Of a stretch of DNA of 64,000 nt, positions 21,601 through 31,237 are shown in pieces. The stretch lies in contig OZ005696.1 in the NCBI GenBank assembly GCA_963930775.1, positions 7,378,001 to 7,442,000 of the forward strand, given 5' to 3'. The stretch's first letter is position 1, and every line of letters begins with the position of its first letter. Origin of the DNA: Cliona cf. orientalis. Its lineage: Eukaryota; Porifera; Demospongiae; Clionaida; Clionaidae. Made by a program: the position numbers and the translations under genes. The notes under the pieces are model-generated. The model did no database searches. It saw only the letters and a list, made by a program, of their open reading frames with translations, and had not been told where the DNA came from.

Positions 21601-24600
21601 GCTGACAACGATAAACTATAGTTGGAGATCAACTGCTGTTTGTTGTTGCTAGTGCTTAAATTCTCCATTTTTTCACCGGATCTGTTCTATACTTAAACAA
21701 GCCGTTAGCCGAATTTATTTATTTTCTATTTAATGCCGAACAACGATATTTATAATTATTTTAGGCCATTCGGATAATTAGAGGGAGTATGGTATTTGTG
21801 TACTAGCATGCAAAGAGATGCTCTGGTAACCTAGATTGAGAATTTCTGTGGCTATACATGTACATCTAAATTGTCCTCATCACTGTAAATTTAGTCCACC
21901 ATACTCTGCATAAAAACAGTTGAATCGACAAACACGAATTCCTGAACGATCTGGTGCGATCATGTCTGATCTCCTCTGGTCTAAACTTGATTATATTGCC
22001 GTTCATTTTAATCATGATTAGCTACCTGTGAAACTACTTATGTGACTGCTTGTAATGGTGTACTGTGTAAGGCAACTACCTATTACAGCATTTGAAGAGT
22101 ATGTAGCGTAAAATACCGATTATCGGCATGTATCAATTATCGGCACCTGCATTTACGGCAAATTCTACGGGAAATTACAGACCCGTTTACGGTCCTGGAA
22201 CAAAAACTCACACTATCTCTCGAAGGGAAGTAAACAGGACGTTCTAAGGCCAACAGTCGTTATGTAGGCGTGGCAACAGACCCTTAGAGCCCAAGAAAGT
22301 GACCTTCGACCCCCAGTTTGCTAGCTGAATTTTTGGGATCAAATTTTTAGCTATTTTGTTGTCTGGTAGTCACCACTGAGTCTTAAAGTGGCTGTTTATG
22401 AGTTCTATAGCTTCAGGCTATTGCCAGGAGCTAGAGTTTAGCCTACAAAGTGTCAGACTAACGCCGATCATATCTAAGAGAAAATTTTGTGTATTTTTGG
22501 ATGTAATTTCAGCTATTATGTAGCGAGTGGAAAGATTCGCTCTCTTTAAATGCTACTGTTAGTGGAGCACATTGAAAGGAACCTGTGGAATTTTTTTCAG
22601 AATTTTCCAAGTAAGTGGTAAGTGTGGGGATACACGAAAGCTCGCTGGTGCCGATAATTGAGTATAGGCAGTACTATGGGGTGCCGATATCTGATTTTTT
22701 GATACCTTAGCTGTGCTGCCCATAGTTCCGTGAAGAACTGTATCTATAGCCTTGGATTTGAGGTGTAGTATATTGAGTTAAAAACCTATCCTTTGGTGCA
22801 AGAACCATCATCATAGGTTATTCTGCTGGTAAGTTATGCGCGGGACAAATATAGGTGCCGATAATTGGTATTTTACGCTAAGTATACATGTACCATGCTA
22901 TTTAGGCTGCTTGCCTGTAAGCTGAAGCTGCAAACGTCCACGTGGCAAATGAACACTGAGTGCTATTTGCATGCACATTCAGCTGAGGCTTGCTCTGATG
23001 GGCATTTGATTTATGTATTATCGTTTGCTTTTGAGCAGTATTCTTACTCTCCAGCTGTTCATAATTGATGACTGCAAGGTACTGAACTCTAACTAGCATC
23101 GCGAAAATCTTCACGCTGCATATGCATGCTCAATCTGTTCATACTTCCAAGCAGTATGCTGTGATAATTATGTCCTCAGTAGCAATTTACTTTTTTGCGG
23201 TTACCGTAGGTCGGGTTTTAATTGCGAGTATCTATTAATTGCGAATTGCGAGTTTTTCTACGTTTCGCAATTAATAGATTCACAAACATAAACGTGCACG
23301 TATACTACAGTACGGTACGGGGTCGTCTATCGCAATTATTGGATTCGCGATTTGGCTTGACTTGACTAGAACGCATTTATTAAACTACGCAATTAAAACC
23401 CGTCCTACGGTATTAGGTAATTGTGGTGTAACTTAAGAATCAGTAAATATGTAGAGTATCTGACACATGAATCCAGCGAATACCTTACAAGCAGCTTGTT
23501 GTCTTCTTCTCTGACAAGTAGCAATGGCCGAACTTCATGCGTTCTCTAGGCTGACGTAATCCCGTGGATATATAGATAGCCCTGCGCTATATATAGCACA
23601 CACCATGAGCAGCGTGCCACCGGACCGATCTGAAGTTCTGCGCTGTCAATTTCTTCTCTGTGATTGAAGCTTCGAAATTTGTCACTATCGAGGTATAGAG
23701 CCGCTCTCCGACTCCCGATGATCCGAGTCTAGTCTGCGATGACTGTGTACCCACTATAATGACGACCTTTACCACATGCCACTTCCACTATGCAGCTACT
23801 GAGGACATGCGTGGTCAAGGTTTCATATTGTATTCAATTTGGATATATATTTTCTGTACCGTACGAGCGCTTTATGCGCTCTGTGTTACAGTTTTGTGTC
23901 CATGGAAGCAGTCACTCCCTTTCAAGGAACCATGCACAAACATAGGCTAGGATATTGCTTGAACAAAGTGTTTGAGGCAATGCTCTCCACTTCCCAGTAC
24001 ATATCAGTAGCAGTCAAATTATATACCACAGCACTATCAAAGCATAATTTCTCACATAAACATAAATGACACTAAATAGCTACTAGCTAGTAGGTGAAAA
24101 ACTTTCTGAAACTGCAGTCAGAGCCAGAGAGGGAGTCTTCTGCCAGTCACAGCTAGAGAAGATAGTGGAGATACCAGAATCAATACACTAAGGGGTTATA
24201 AGAATGTGTATTATCTATACCTTTCTTTTGCACTAAACTACTGTATAATTGGGGCGAGCCTGAGCAAGCCCCACATAAACGTTACAGCTGTGCGCGAATT
24301 TTATATTATCATACACATGTATATTATGGTACGTCGGTCACATGAAATTATATCCCCAGGCCAGTGATGCTCTATATGAATGTAAATGCGAAGTATTCTA
24401 TTGCACATTCTCATGCCTGGGCTACAGGCCGTATATATGCCATTCTAATTAAGTGAATTGCAAATTTGCACTAGTGCTTATATTGTATGATATTGATGAT
24501 CGAGCAAGCTACCGTACTGCACCGTACAGAAGTAGGGCTCCAAGGAGGAGAGAGTGAGACAGAGCTTGTTATCAGCTCAACAGTGCAAGGACCAGCTAAG

Positions 24601-27600
24601 AACACGATAAGAGATGTTTAATCATTAAATTTAATATGACACATTCCAGTAAGCTTCTTAAGATTACGGAGAAACACTACTATTCCTAGGCTCACTCTTT
24701 GCATACATCCTACCACCAATGGATAAATATTTTACTTATTATTATGAGTTGTTACACCATGAGGAACCACACTGGGTATCCTGAATCCAGATTCCAAATT
24801 CCAGTAGCTTCTTAGGATTACAGAGGTCGTCATTGATATTGATCAGCTTAGACTGAGGATGGATAGTCTAGGGAAGAAGGGTGGAGCTAGAACTGGGTGG
24901 GCTACATTACAAGCCAGATAGTACTATAACCCTACTGATTACCCTTTCATTAGTGAGAGTGCATGCATGATGATGTTAATGAATGGACACTTTCCACGGG
25001 AGCCTGATTCTATTGCTGCATTACTAAGACAGGTAAGGTTGAGTTAAAGTCGTCACAGCTTCCAGGTCTTCTCTACACCACCATGGATTCACTGCTTCTT
25101 GTAGATAATGTGTCACTGATTGACAAACCCGTCCAAAATGTGTACCAACTGCCAATATTTCTTCCAATCAGAAAAGATTTAATAGACTAGTTAATTAAGT
25201 CAGGTTTGGCTACTGCTACAGGTGCACTTGAATGCCAGGCCAGGCCATAGAGGCAAATATATCCAGCAGTGGTGGCAAACATTACAACTGTCCCAGGCCT
25301 TGCTATGACACAAATGCGAAGTGTTCAACATTCAATAGGGAAGAAAAAAGGTCCAAGTGTATAACAAGATTTGAACCTGCTCCAATCAGTTCCACGCACA
25401 AGAGCACAAGCACTCAGCCATCACTGTTGTCATTGCTGGCAGTCGTTATTTTGCCTATTTATAGACAAACCCTAGAGACTAATCCTGCTGATGCTCGCAA
25501 CCCAGCCCCTCCCACACTAATTAACCCATTCGCAACCCAGCCCAGTCCACGTATATAGACAAACCCTAGAGACTAACCCTGCTAACCATTCACAACCCAT
25601 CGCCAGATTTCCCAGACCCTCCCATCTGTACCATTTAGCGATCGTGATTGCGTATGTACCTGCATATCGTGTTTGTGTTATTACAGCCCTCAAGTTGAGC
25701 GACAAACTCTGTAACACAGAGTGTCAGTGCACAGTCTGTGGCACATGCGCAGCTGTTTCTTATGTAGTCTATAATATCTACCGTTGCACTGACAATCAAA
25801 TCCTCAAATTGGTGACACTAGTTATGATATTATACATATACACTTCATAATCTACATCTACAGTACAGTTTAAGCCAATAAAATAAATAATTATGCAGTG
25901 TCTGAGAGAACCCAGCATTACTTTGACATCGCCATGAAAGGAGGAACTTTGATGATTCGAAATGGCAGTGTCTTTTTCTTGGGTCCCGGTGGGTCAGGAA
26001 AGACCCACACTCTTCACGCTCTTCTTCAGGAACAACCTCCATCAGTACGACAGAGCACTCCATGTGCTAAACGAACAGTGAGAACTATAGCTCAGTGCAA
26101 GGTGGGAGTGGAGGGTGTTCTCTTCATTCGAATCCAAGATGACCAGTATTCCGACATGCTCAGCACAACAGCCAAGCAGTTGCAGCCACAACCATCCAGC
26201 ATCAGCACAACCACTCCCCCTCCAGTTCAATCCAGACAAGAAGCAACATCAGAAGAAGTCATTTCAGCTATCACTCCAGCGTCCATTGAAGCTGCTGAGG
26301 AGAATGATTCACACCCTATCAAAAGTGAAGCTTCAGCTTCCACTCCAGTCAAGAAGCAGAAAATACCTCAATCTTGTCTCAGTGGTTTCGATAGAGAAAT
26401 GCTTCGTCGAATGCAGCTGGTGCCAAAGAGATCTGAAAGTCTCATCGACAAAGATCTAATAGACATGAAGGATTCAGGGGGGCAACCAATGTTCCACGAA
26501 GTGCTACCCCTCTTTGTCAAAAACACCACATTTGGTGTACTGACAGTGAAGTTGAATGAAAGGCTGGATAGCTACCCCATGGTAGACTATTACAGCAATG
26601 GTAAACCAGTAGGAGAGCCATTCCCATCTCCATTTACACACCTACAGACCTTTCGCCACTGTATGAGGGTCCTTCAGTCGACTTGTAGCAAAGGCACCTG
26701 CCCAAAGCTTGTGTTCATTGGCACTCATAAAGATCTGGAGCAGGAGTGCCAAGATGAAAACAGAGAGGAAAAGAATCAAAAGCTTCGAAGCATAATCCCT
26801 TCAGATCTGAAGCAAAGCATCCTCTACTATGAGCATTGTAATGAAGAGCTTCTGTTTGGTGTTAATGTCAAAATACCAGGAGATAAAGATCGCAAGATAA
26901 TAGGGTACGTACGCGAAAGAATGATAGAGGAGTTACAGAAGCTCCCGCAGCAAGAAATTCCACTCCAATACTTTGCCTTGGAGAATGCCTTCTTGCGATT
27001 GGCAAAGTATCAGCGTAAAGGAGTTCTGAGCAAAGAAGATTGCTTTAGAGAAGCAGCTGCCTACCATTTTTCAAAGGAATCTTTTGAAGCAGCTCTACAG
27101 TACCTCCATGGCCTCAAGCTTATCTTCTACTATAAAGAGGTTCTTCCAGAAGTGGTCTTCATTGATGCCCAGACCATCCTTGATAAGATCACTGAGCTTG
27201 TTGAATTTAGTCTGTCATTGTCTTCTCAATCCAAGCCAGTATATGAGTTGACCATATCTATGGATATCAAGGAGTTTCAGGAATTCAAAGCTTATGGCAT
27301 TGTCACACTTGAGCTTCTTTCACAGTTTAGCTCTCACTATGTGCCAGGCTTATTCATGCAGCAGCAGCTAATCTTTGTCTTGAAGTACCTACGGGTGATT
27401 GCTGAAGTTGGCAAAGGTAAGTACCTCATGCCCTGTCTTCTCAAGGTGTCAGCCATACCTCGACCCTTGCCACATTCTTCCAATCCATCCATCTCTGCAC
27501 TTCTCTTCTATTTTGGTCCAAATGGTCCTAAGCTTGGAGTCTACTGTTTTCTCCTTGCTTCTCTTATCACTGAAGCCAAGTGGCAGCTTATGACCGAGAA

Positions 27601-30600
27601 TGATCGTCCAGTCCAAGTATCACGCAACCAAGTTCAGTTCAGGCTTCCAGGAGATGATCCTGGTGCTGTCACCATAACCGATTCCTTCTCGACTTCCTTT
27701 CATGTCAGTATCGACTTTCCTGAAGATATGGAAGCTGATGAATCTTTCCAGATAAGCAGTAGGATTTGTCCAGGGATTCGTGAAACGATTCTCTCCTCGA
27801 TTCAAAAGGTTTCACACAGACTGAACTACAACAATTCAATCCCAAAGGTAGCTTTTCCCTGCACAAAGCATCTACCTGATGCTATACACCCTGCCACCAT
27901 TTCAAGTACCGGATTTTTGACCTGTACGATTCATCCTGCCTCAGTATACAGTCGCCTTACAGAGCAGCACCGGATCTGGCTCGGAGAGGAGGTTCATGCT
28001 GACGTCAAAGGTACGAATATAGTCCACAATCATTGCTCTTATTCCTATTGTAGCTAGTGTTTTCAAATTGGAGAAATAGTTGATAATAATTATGCTAGAT
28101 TCACCACAATAATATTATTATTGGAGTTTTTAATTCTGTTTTGCACTAATTAACTCTAGGAGATAACCAAAGTTGTCAGGTGCTTGATCAGGTGATTGAT
28201 AGTGGCCACAGTGGAGTGCCAAGGCATCTCGGCCAGATAGCAGAGACCATGTACGAGTGGGAGGGACCAGTTGCCGATAGTCTTGGACTTCATCAAGCTG
28301 ATGTTGCAGCAATCAAGAAAGCACATCCTGGAGAACTCCAACTACAAACGTAAGTACAATGTAGCTAGTGGCTATCCTGCCGTGACTAAAATTACATGGA
28401 AACTATTGTAATGTCTTATAGGAGAGCTGCTCTGGAGAAATGGAAGCAGTACAATGGCCCTAGAGCCACCTACAGGAAACTGATTGCTGCATTTGAACAA
28501 GCTGGTCGCAAGGACTTCGCTGGAATAGTTCAAAAAGTAGCTGGTAAGTATAACAGTAACTATAGTGAGTTCTACGTATGCATTATTACTATATTATTTC
28601 TTACATGTACCTTAGACTAGCAGTCCTAATGTGCCTCTTACGTATTAATTTTGTTTGATTCTAGGAGCCCTAATGTGCCTCTTATTTGTTTGATTCTAGG
28701 AATTGTACCAATCACCACTAGCAAGCAGATTGCAACTGATAGTGTACAACCTCAAGGTGGTGGTGATGTGGCCACTGCACCGGCTAAAGGTGAGCTCAGA
28801 TGACCACTCTGCTCTCTCTGCTCTGTCCACATCATACCATAGTCTTGCGAGCTGGCTATAGCCACTCCTCTCTTTTTTGCACGCACAAAGAGAGGTGGGA
28901 CTAGCTCGCCAGACTAACAATACTACAGTAACTGTTTCGATGACTGTTGAGTGGACTTACATTTACATGGCTTTATTAACCCTCGGCGCATGCGCGAGGG
29001 TTACGGTAGTCGTTCTGTGTGTAAGTGAGTGACTGAGTGAGTGAGTGTGTGTGTCTGTTACCATGCTAGCTGCTATACATACCTGTTTTATACATTGAAA
29101 ACAAGGTGCCATTAGGCTTTTCGTCGTAGATACAATATATTATGTATTGTGTGGATTTCGTTGAAAATGCTTTGTTCAAAAGTTCTGGCGACATTTTCTG
29201 ACCACCACGGCCTTCTTCGCTTCTTGTCGAGTTCTCTCTAGATGAAAGAGATAGTAGCCGCTTCATTTCAAGAAGATTAGTGTGTAGCTCAAGCGATAGT
29301 TCTTGTAATTCGACTGACTCATCACTAGTCACAGTAGACTGTCAACTATGCTTCTTGGCTTTACTGTATACTACTAGATCTGCTGATCTGGCATGCACGT
29401 GGTACTATTGCGTAATACCTTGCAATCCGTAATGCATTCTTGTGGTCATAGTTTCTCTCTACAACACTGCTAACAGCAACAGAGTGTTGTAGGCTTAACT
29501 TGCAATGTAGACTAGTCACTACTGCAATAAATCTCACAGCGCCGAGGGTTTAGCACCAATGGTGTTCATATTATGCAGGTATTGATGGTACTGCTACCGC
29601 AACCAGCTCTTTTCACCAGCCTCATCAAAATCTCTCCACCAGTTCATCTAACATTCCTGGACCTGCTGCTGGTCAAGTAAGTGTTGAAATATTTAGTATT
29701 AGCATAATATGCTTAAGTTTGTGCTGTGAATTCTTCATAGGGTATAGGGACTGGTCTGGTTATGGAGGCCCCACTTCAGCAAGCTCCACCTCAGTCAGTG
29801 CTGGGCAAGGAAGTACGAGGTATGTACATGTATGTGGTTCATTTTAAAGAACGATAAAACAATAGTTACTTACTTTTGGGTAAATATTTAAGGGGCAAGA
29901 ATGTTTTGGAAAGGAGCCCAGATGAAATATTCTTATCAAGTTCTGCTCATAATATTTTTCTCTAGAGCCCACTCCAGTTGCCGACAGTTTGACTACAGAG
30001 TGCTTTTGTGAATCCCCTGTGGATGTCAAATTTGAGCCATGTGGCCATGCCATGATGTGCAGCACTTGTGCTCAAAGAGCTAAGAAGTGTCCTCAGTGCA
30101 AGGTAGAAGAATACCGTTAATAACTAATTCAAGGATTTATGCATACCTTGTGTGTTTGTTTATATTATGTCACAGGCAGCTGTCAAGTCCTTTTCCAAGT
30201 TGAAAGTAATGTGTCTAATGTGCACTGAAGAGGAGGCCACCGTTACCATGAGACCTTGTGGACACATGTTTTGCCCTGGTTAGTTGATCAACAACTCGAA
30301 CACTGCATGAGTTAGACCATTGAGCTCCGATTTTACATTCACAGGTCCAATTATAAGAGTATGATACAATGCTGTGAATTTATTGTGTGTCTCTCTCCCT
30401 CCCCTTTTTCTCTCTCCAGGCTGTGCTAGGAGAATGAAGAAATGCGTTGAATGCCGAGCACAAATTACTGTTAAAGAAGGCTTGTGTAAGTTTAATGACA
30501 TTGTGCTTCTTGCACGATTAATTCACTGCAGTGATCTTTTCTTCCAGCAATGGAGACTAGTGGTGGTGGGAGTCCTGGATCTAGTGGTCTTAACTGTGCC

Positions 30601-30732
30601 ATTTGTCTAACAGAGCCCAGAAACACAGCCCTCCTCTGTGGACACCAGCTCTGCTGGAACTGTGCTGAGAGAGTGGACCATTGCCCCTTCTGTGGAATGT
30701 TTATCACAAACAGAATTCACTTATTTCAGTGA
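12334..30732 (+). CDS. Death(x4)-Roc-COR-Death-RING(x3) chimeric protein, 5' end unresolved
   Basis: Fourteen exons join in one open frame (4454 bp plus a missing first exon): 12334-12663, 15222-15494, 17347-17700, 19394-19708, 25899-28010, 28160-28349, 28422-28543, 28700-28789, 29579-29676, 29741-29819, 29966-30102, 30176-30278, 30420-30485, 30548-30732 (TGA). Exons 1-4 each encode one Death-like domain. Exon 5 carries a GTPase with P-loop GPGGSGKT, G3 DSGGQ and G4-like THKD, then a COR-type region. Exons 6-7 are a further Death domain. The next three are Ser/Thr/Pro linkers, and the last four are three RING fingers most like those of the mind bomb pseudogene. DAPK1-type and MFHAS1-type proteins pair Roc-COR with Death or LRR modules, and RINGs would add E3 ligase activity (inference). 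Joining exons 1-4 to exon 5 across 6 kb is supported only by phase (all 1-1), so two genes are possible. The Roc-to-RING chain is much firmer. Confidence 0.72.
12795..13262. mobile_element. MITE with about 50-bp inverted ends (CTCGTCCCCAGGCC)
   Basis: A 468-bp element whose two ends are near-perfect inverted repeats for about 50 bp (CTCGTCCCCAGGCCTTCTGA on the left; TCAGAAGGCCTGGGGACGAG on the right), including a purine-rich GGGGGAGGGGGAAGGAAGG tract. It lies in the intron after the first Death exon. Non-coding. Confidence 0.88.
13395..13705. repeat. Dispersed repeat, copy 1
   Basis: About 310 bp matching 21050-21375, sharing GAGACTGTTTCTGGTGGCCT, GAAGCCTGTCAGT and GCGAAGCTTCAG blocks and flanking G-rich/C-rich palindromic patches (GATCCCCCAG). 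No ends or coding capacity could be defined. Confidence 0.65.
13724..14377. mobile_element. 654-bp MITE, TACCGTGTTTAT ends, with an internal 80-codon ORF
   Basis: Ends are inverted (TACCGTGTTTATTCTAATAG on the left, CTATTAGCATAAACACGGTA on the right), with a second internal inverted pair around CCAGGAAGTGAATTTTCTTG. The minus strand has an 80-codon reading frame (13855-14097) of ordinary composition and no recognised domain. It could be captured host sequence. The element lies in the intron between Death exons 1 and 2. Confidence 0.7.
14684..15142. mobile_element. MITE, ATACCGTATGGCGGG ends, iterated ATTTTCGTGG
   Basis: A 459-bp inverted-repeat element (ATACCGTATGGCGGGTAATT against a CCACCATACGGTAT end) in which ATTTTCGTGG or its complement recurs near both ends. 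The terminal octamer is shared with the elements at 8965 and 20224. Confidence 0.85.
15222..15494 (+). other. Exon encoding Death-like domain 2
   Basis: Phase 1 at both ends, 273 bp. The domain opens with DPTLTVENVTRAMEKVT and closes with CWEEFVQELYDYGEMAAAKE, a clear Death-domain signature (Trp followed by an amphipathic helix). Its first 15 residues are nearly repeated in domain 3, indicating exon duplication. Confidence 0.82.
15566..16241. mobile_element. GTGACCGG element, copy A, with a trapped first exon
   Basis: A 676-bp element with inverted ends GTGACCGGATTTGGGAAAAC / GTTTTCCCAAATCCGGTCAC and a 4-bp target-site duplication ATTT (15562-15565, 16242-16245). A 28-codon ORF, starting MNVKIEQELNF, runs from 15846 to 15929 and ends exactly at a consensus donor AAG/GTGAGC. 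Together with copy B, which is inverted, it sits between Death exons 2 and 3. Confidence 0.88.
16478..17144. mobile_element. GTGACCGG element, copy B (inverted)
   Basis: A 667-bp inverted copy of the element at 15566-16241 with target-site duplication ATAT on both sides. The matching ORF lies on the minus strand at 16784-16867, but the splice donor is changed (GT to TT) and two codons differ. A copy on each strand only 236 bp apart could pair into a long hairpin in RNA. Confidence 0.88.
17347..17700 (+). other. Exon encoding Death-like domain 3
   Basis: Phase 1 at both ends, 354 bp. Opens DPTLTVESVTDVMEKVT, as domain 2 does, then has about 27 extra residues (RRGPDRILGPLDYDESFD region) before the core IYSSYSSEKEK, and closes with SSWEHLTSLLYREDELTAVD. 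Two inverted copies of the GTGACCGG element lie in the intron between domains 2 and 3. Confidence 0.82.
17701..18611. other. Intron without identified content
   Basis: Between Death exon 3 and the TTAACCCTCG element I see ordinary AT-rich intron sequence, with a palindromic GCGGCCATGGCCGCC patch near 18496-18510 and no splice-bounded ORF. Confidence 0.5.
18612..19131. mobile_element. TTAACCCTCG element, copy 1
   Basis: About 520 bp similar to 28977-29556. The start is eroded (TTAACCCTCGTGTG with a GT run), with the internal block ACAAGGCACCATTAGGCTTT and the end CTGAGGGTTTTGCA. It lies in the intron between Death exons 3 and 4. Non-coding. Confidence 0.75.
19394..19708 (+). other. Exon encoding Death-like domain 4
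   Basis: Phase 1 at both ends, 315 bp. The domain opens DLTLTTDRLIELFQSV and contains LGLPKSALAEIRKRY and CPSWKAIHEFLGKC, matching the conserved helix 5 Trp and the dipeptide before it in the neighbouring modules. Confidence 0.78.
19849..20042. mobile_element. MITE, ATACCGTAAATCACG ends
   Basis: About 194 bp bounded by ATACCGTAAATCACGAATAT and an eroded inverse (ATTCGCAATTTACAGTAT). ATATTTCGTGT-like words recur inside in both orientations. It has the same terminal octamer as other elements in this window. Confidence 0.65.
20224..20668. mobile_element. MITE, ATACCGTAAAC ends, iterated TTAAGCGCATGC
   Basis: About 445 bp from ATACCGTAAACTCTGGC to a TATACGGTA end. The motif ATTAAGCGCATGC or a close variant occurs at least six times, clustered near both ends, with the internal part (20340-20560) unrelated. 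Clustered subterminal repeats resemble transposase binding sites (inference). Confidence 0.8.
20935..20958. repeat. poly(C) run of 24
   Basis: An uninterrupted C run in the long intron before the Roc exon, beside a short G/C-rich dispersed repeat (20990-21390). Confidence 0.9.
21050..21375. repeat. Dispersed repeat, copy 2
   Basis: Second copy of the repeat at 13395-13705 in the same orientation, including the GAGACTGTTTCTGGTGGCCT block and the GCGAAGCTTCAG tail. Divergence between the copies suggests age. Confidence 0.65.
22104..22880. mobile_element. TA-flanked MITE, TAGCGTAAAATACC ends, copy 2
   Basis: Same family and orientation as 2923-3718, with both ends complete and TA on each flank. 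Internal differences are mostly substitutions plus one deletion of about 20 bp in the right part. Confidence 0.85.
23202..23412. mobile_element. MITE, TACCGTAGGTCGGG ends, iterated AATTGCGA
   Basis: A 211-bp palindromic element (TACCGTAGGTCGGGTTTTAA against TTAAAACCCGTCCTACGGTA) with ATTGCGA/TCGCAAT words repeated at least six times. Non-coding. Confidence 0.85.
24827..25032 (+). pseudogene. Exon-like relic with an in-frame stop
   Basis: Bounded by an acceptor (ATTACAG) and a consensus donor (AGACAG/GTAAGG), and open for about 68 codons except for one TAG near 24918. The reading includes DQLRLRMDSLGKKGGART before the stop and SESACMMMLMNGHFPREPD after it. I do not recognise the family. It could be a dead exon of the surrounding gene or of an inserted gene fragment. 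Confidence 0.4.
25455..25610. repeat. Imperfect direct repeat of about 97 bp
   Basis: TATAGACAAACCCTAGAGAC occurs twice, about 97 bp apart, each followed by similar CCTGCT ... CGCAACCCA words. It lies a few hundred bases before the Roc exon. No function is inferred. Confidence 0.6.
25899..28010 (+). other. Single 2.1-kb exon: Roc GTPase plus COR-type region
   Basis: 704 codons without interruption, phase 1 at both ends. The P-loop GPGGSGKT is near residue 29, followed by a Gln/Pro/Ser-rich stretch of about 80 residues, the G3 motif DSGGQ preceded by a hydrophobic strand, and PKLVFIGTHKD in the G4 position (THKD instead of NKxD, as in several Roc proteins). The downstream part has the ILDKITELVEF and YLMPCLL-type strands expected of COR. 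There are no leucine-rich repeats or kinase domain. An intronless core of this length contrasts with its short-exon neighbours. Confidence 0.85.
28160..28543 (+). other. Two exons encoding the C-terminal Death domain
   Basis: Exons 28160-28349 and 28422-28543 together encode about 104 residues: LGQIAETMYEWEGPVADSLG, then AALEKWKQYNGPRATYRKL and FEQAGRKDFAGIVQKV. This is a canonical Death domain (W-x6-L and R-x-T-Y-R-x-L-I positions). Similarity to death-fold proteins is stronger here than in the four N-terminal modules. Confidence 0.85.
28842..28917. mobile_element. Tiny foldback element, AGTCTTGCGAGCTGG ends
   Basis: A 76-bp hairpin with inverted arms (AGTCTTGCGAGCT ... CTCCTCTCTTT against AAAGAGAGG ... 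AGCTCGCCAGACT) in an intron of the chimeric gene just after a linker exon. Confidence 0.6.
28977..29556. mobile_element. TTAACCCTCG element, copy 2
   Basis: 580 bp, with ends AACCCTCGGCGC and GCGCCGAGGGTT in inverted orientation, and a GAGTGAGTGA/GTGTGT microsatellite just inside the left end. It lies in the intron between two linker exons of the chimeric gene, at the point where the Death part gives way to the mind bomb-like tail. The second copy is at 18612-19131. Confidence 0.82.
29966..30732 (+). other. Three RING fingers of the chimeric gene
   Basis: RING 1 (29966-30102) reads ECFCESP ... CGHAMMCSTC ... CPQC, but with only one residue between the first two cysteines where the paralogues have two (ECFLCES). 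RING 2 (30176-30278 with 30420-30485) retains CLMC ... CGHMFC ... CVEC. RING 3 (30548-30732) retains CAIC ... CGHQLCWNC ... CPFC and the terminal hydrophobic tail ending LFQ, as in Mind bomb. RINGs 2 and 3 look functional; RING 1 may bind one zinc poorly. Confidence 0.85.
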
Positions 30733-31237
30733 CATAATTATATAATAATAATTATTGTGTTGCTGTATCCATAATTATGAATGTGCATATTCATGGTAAG
30801 TTGTGACTAGGCTATTGGATAAAAGATGAGTTAGTCCTATTTCTCCCATACTAAGAAACATAATATAAAATTATACCTCTGTCTCCCGTCAATCATTCAG
30901 CCCCACTCATTATCATACATGTACTGTTATTGGAGTCAAAGTCAAAGTTCATATTTACTGCCCAAACAGGATACACAATACAGTGTAGACTACTTATACT
31001 ATGATAGAAAATTACATAAATTTACTTAATTTTAAACCAATAGTAAAAAGTTCTTCAGAACATGAACAAATAGTGTCAAATAGAGAGTCAATATCCATGT
31101 TGAGGTCGGTGTGCTGGGTTAAAAAGTGATTGATCAGTGCATGGTCAGATGGAATAGTTCACTGCATAGTTCCACAGGACATTTTCTGTCGGCAAACACA
31201 GTTTTACATACATAGCAGCTTGAGGATGGAGAGCAAC

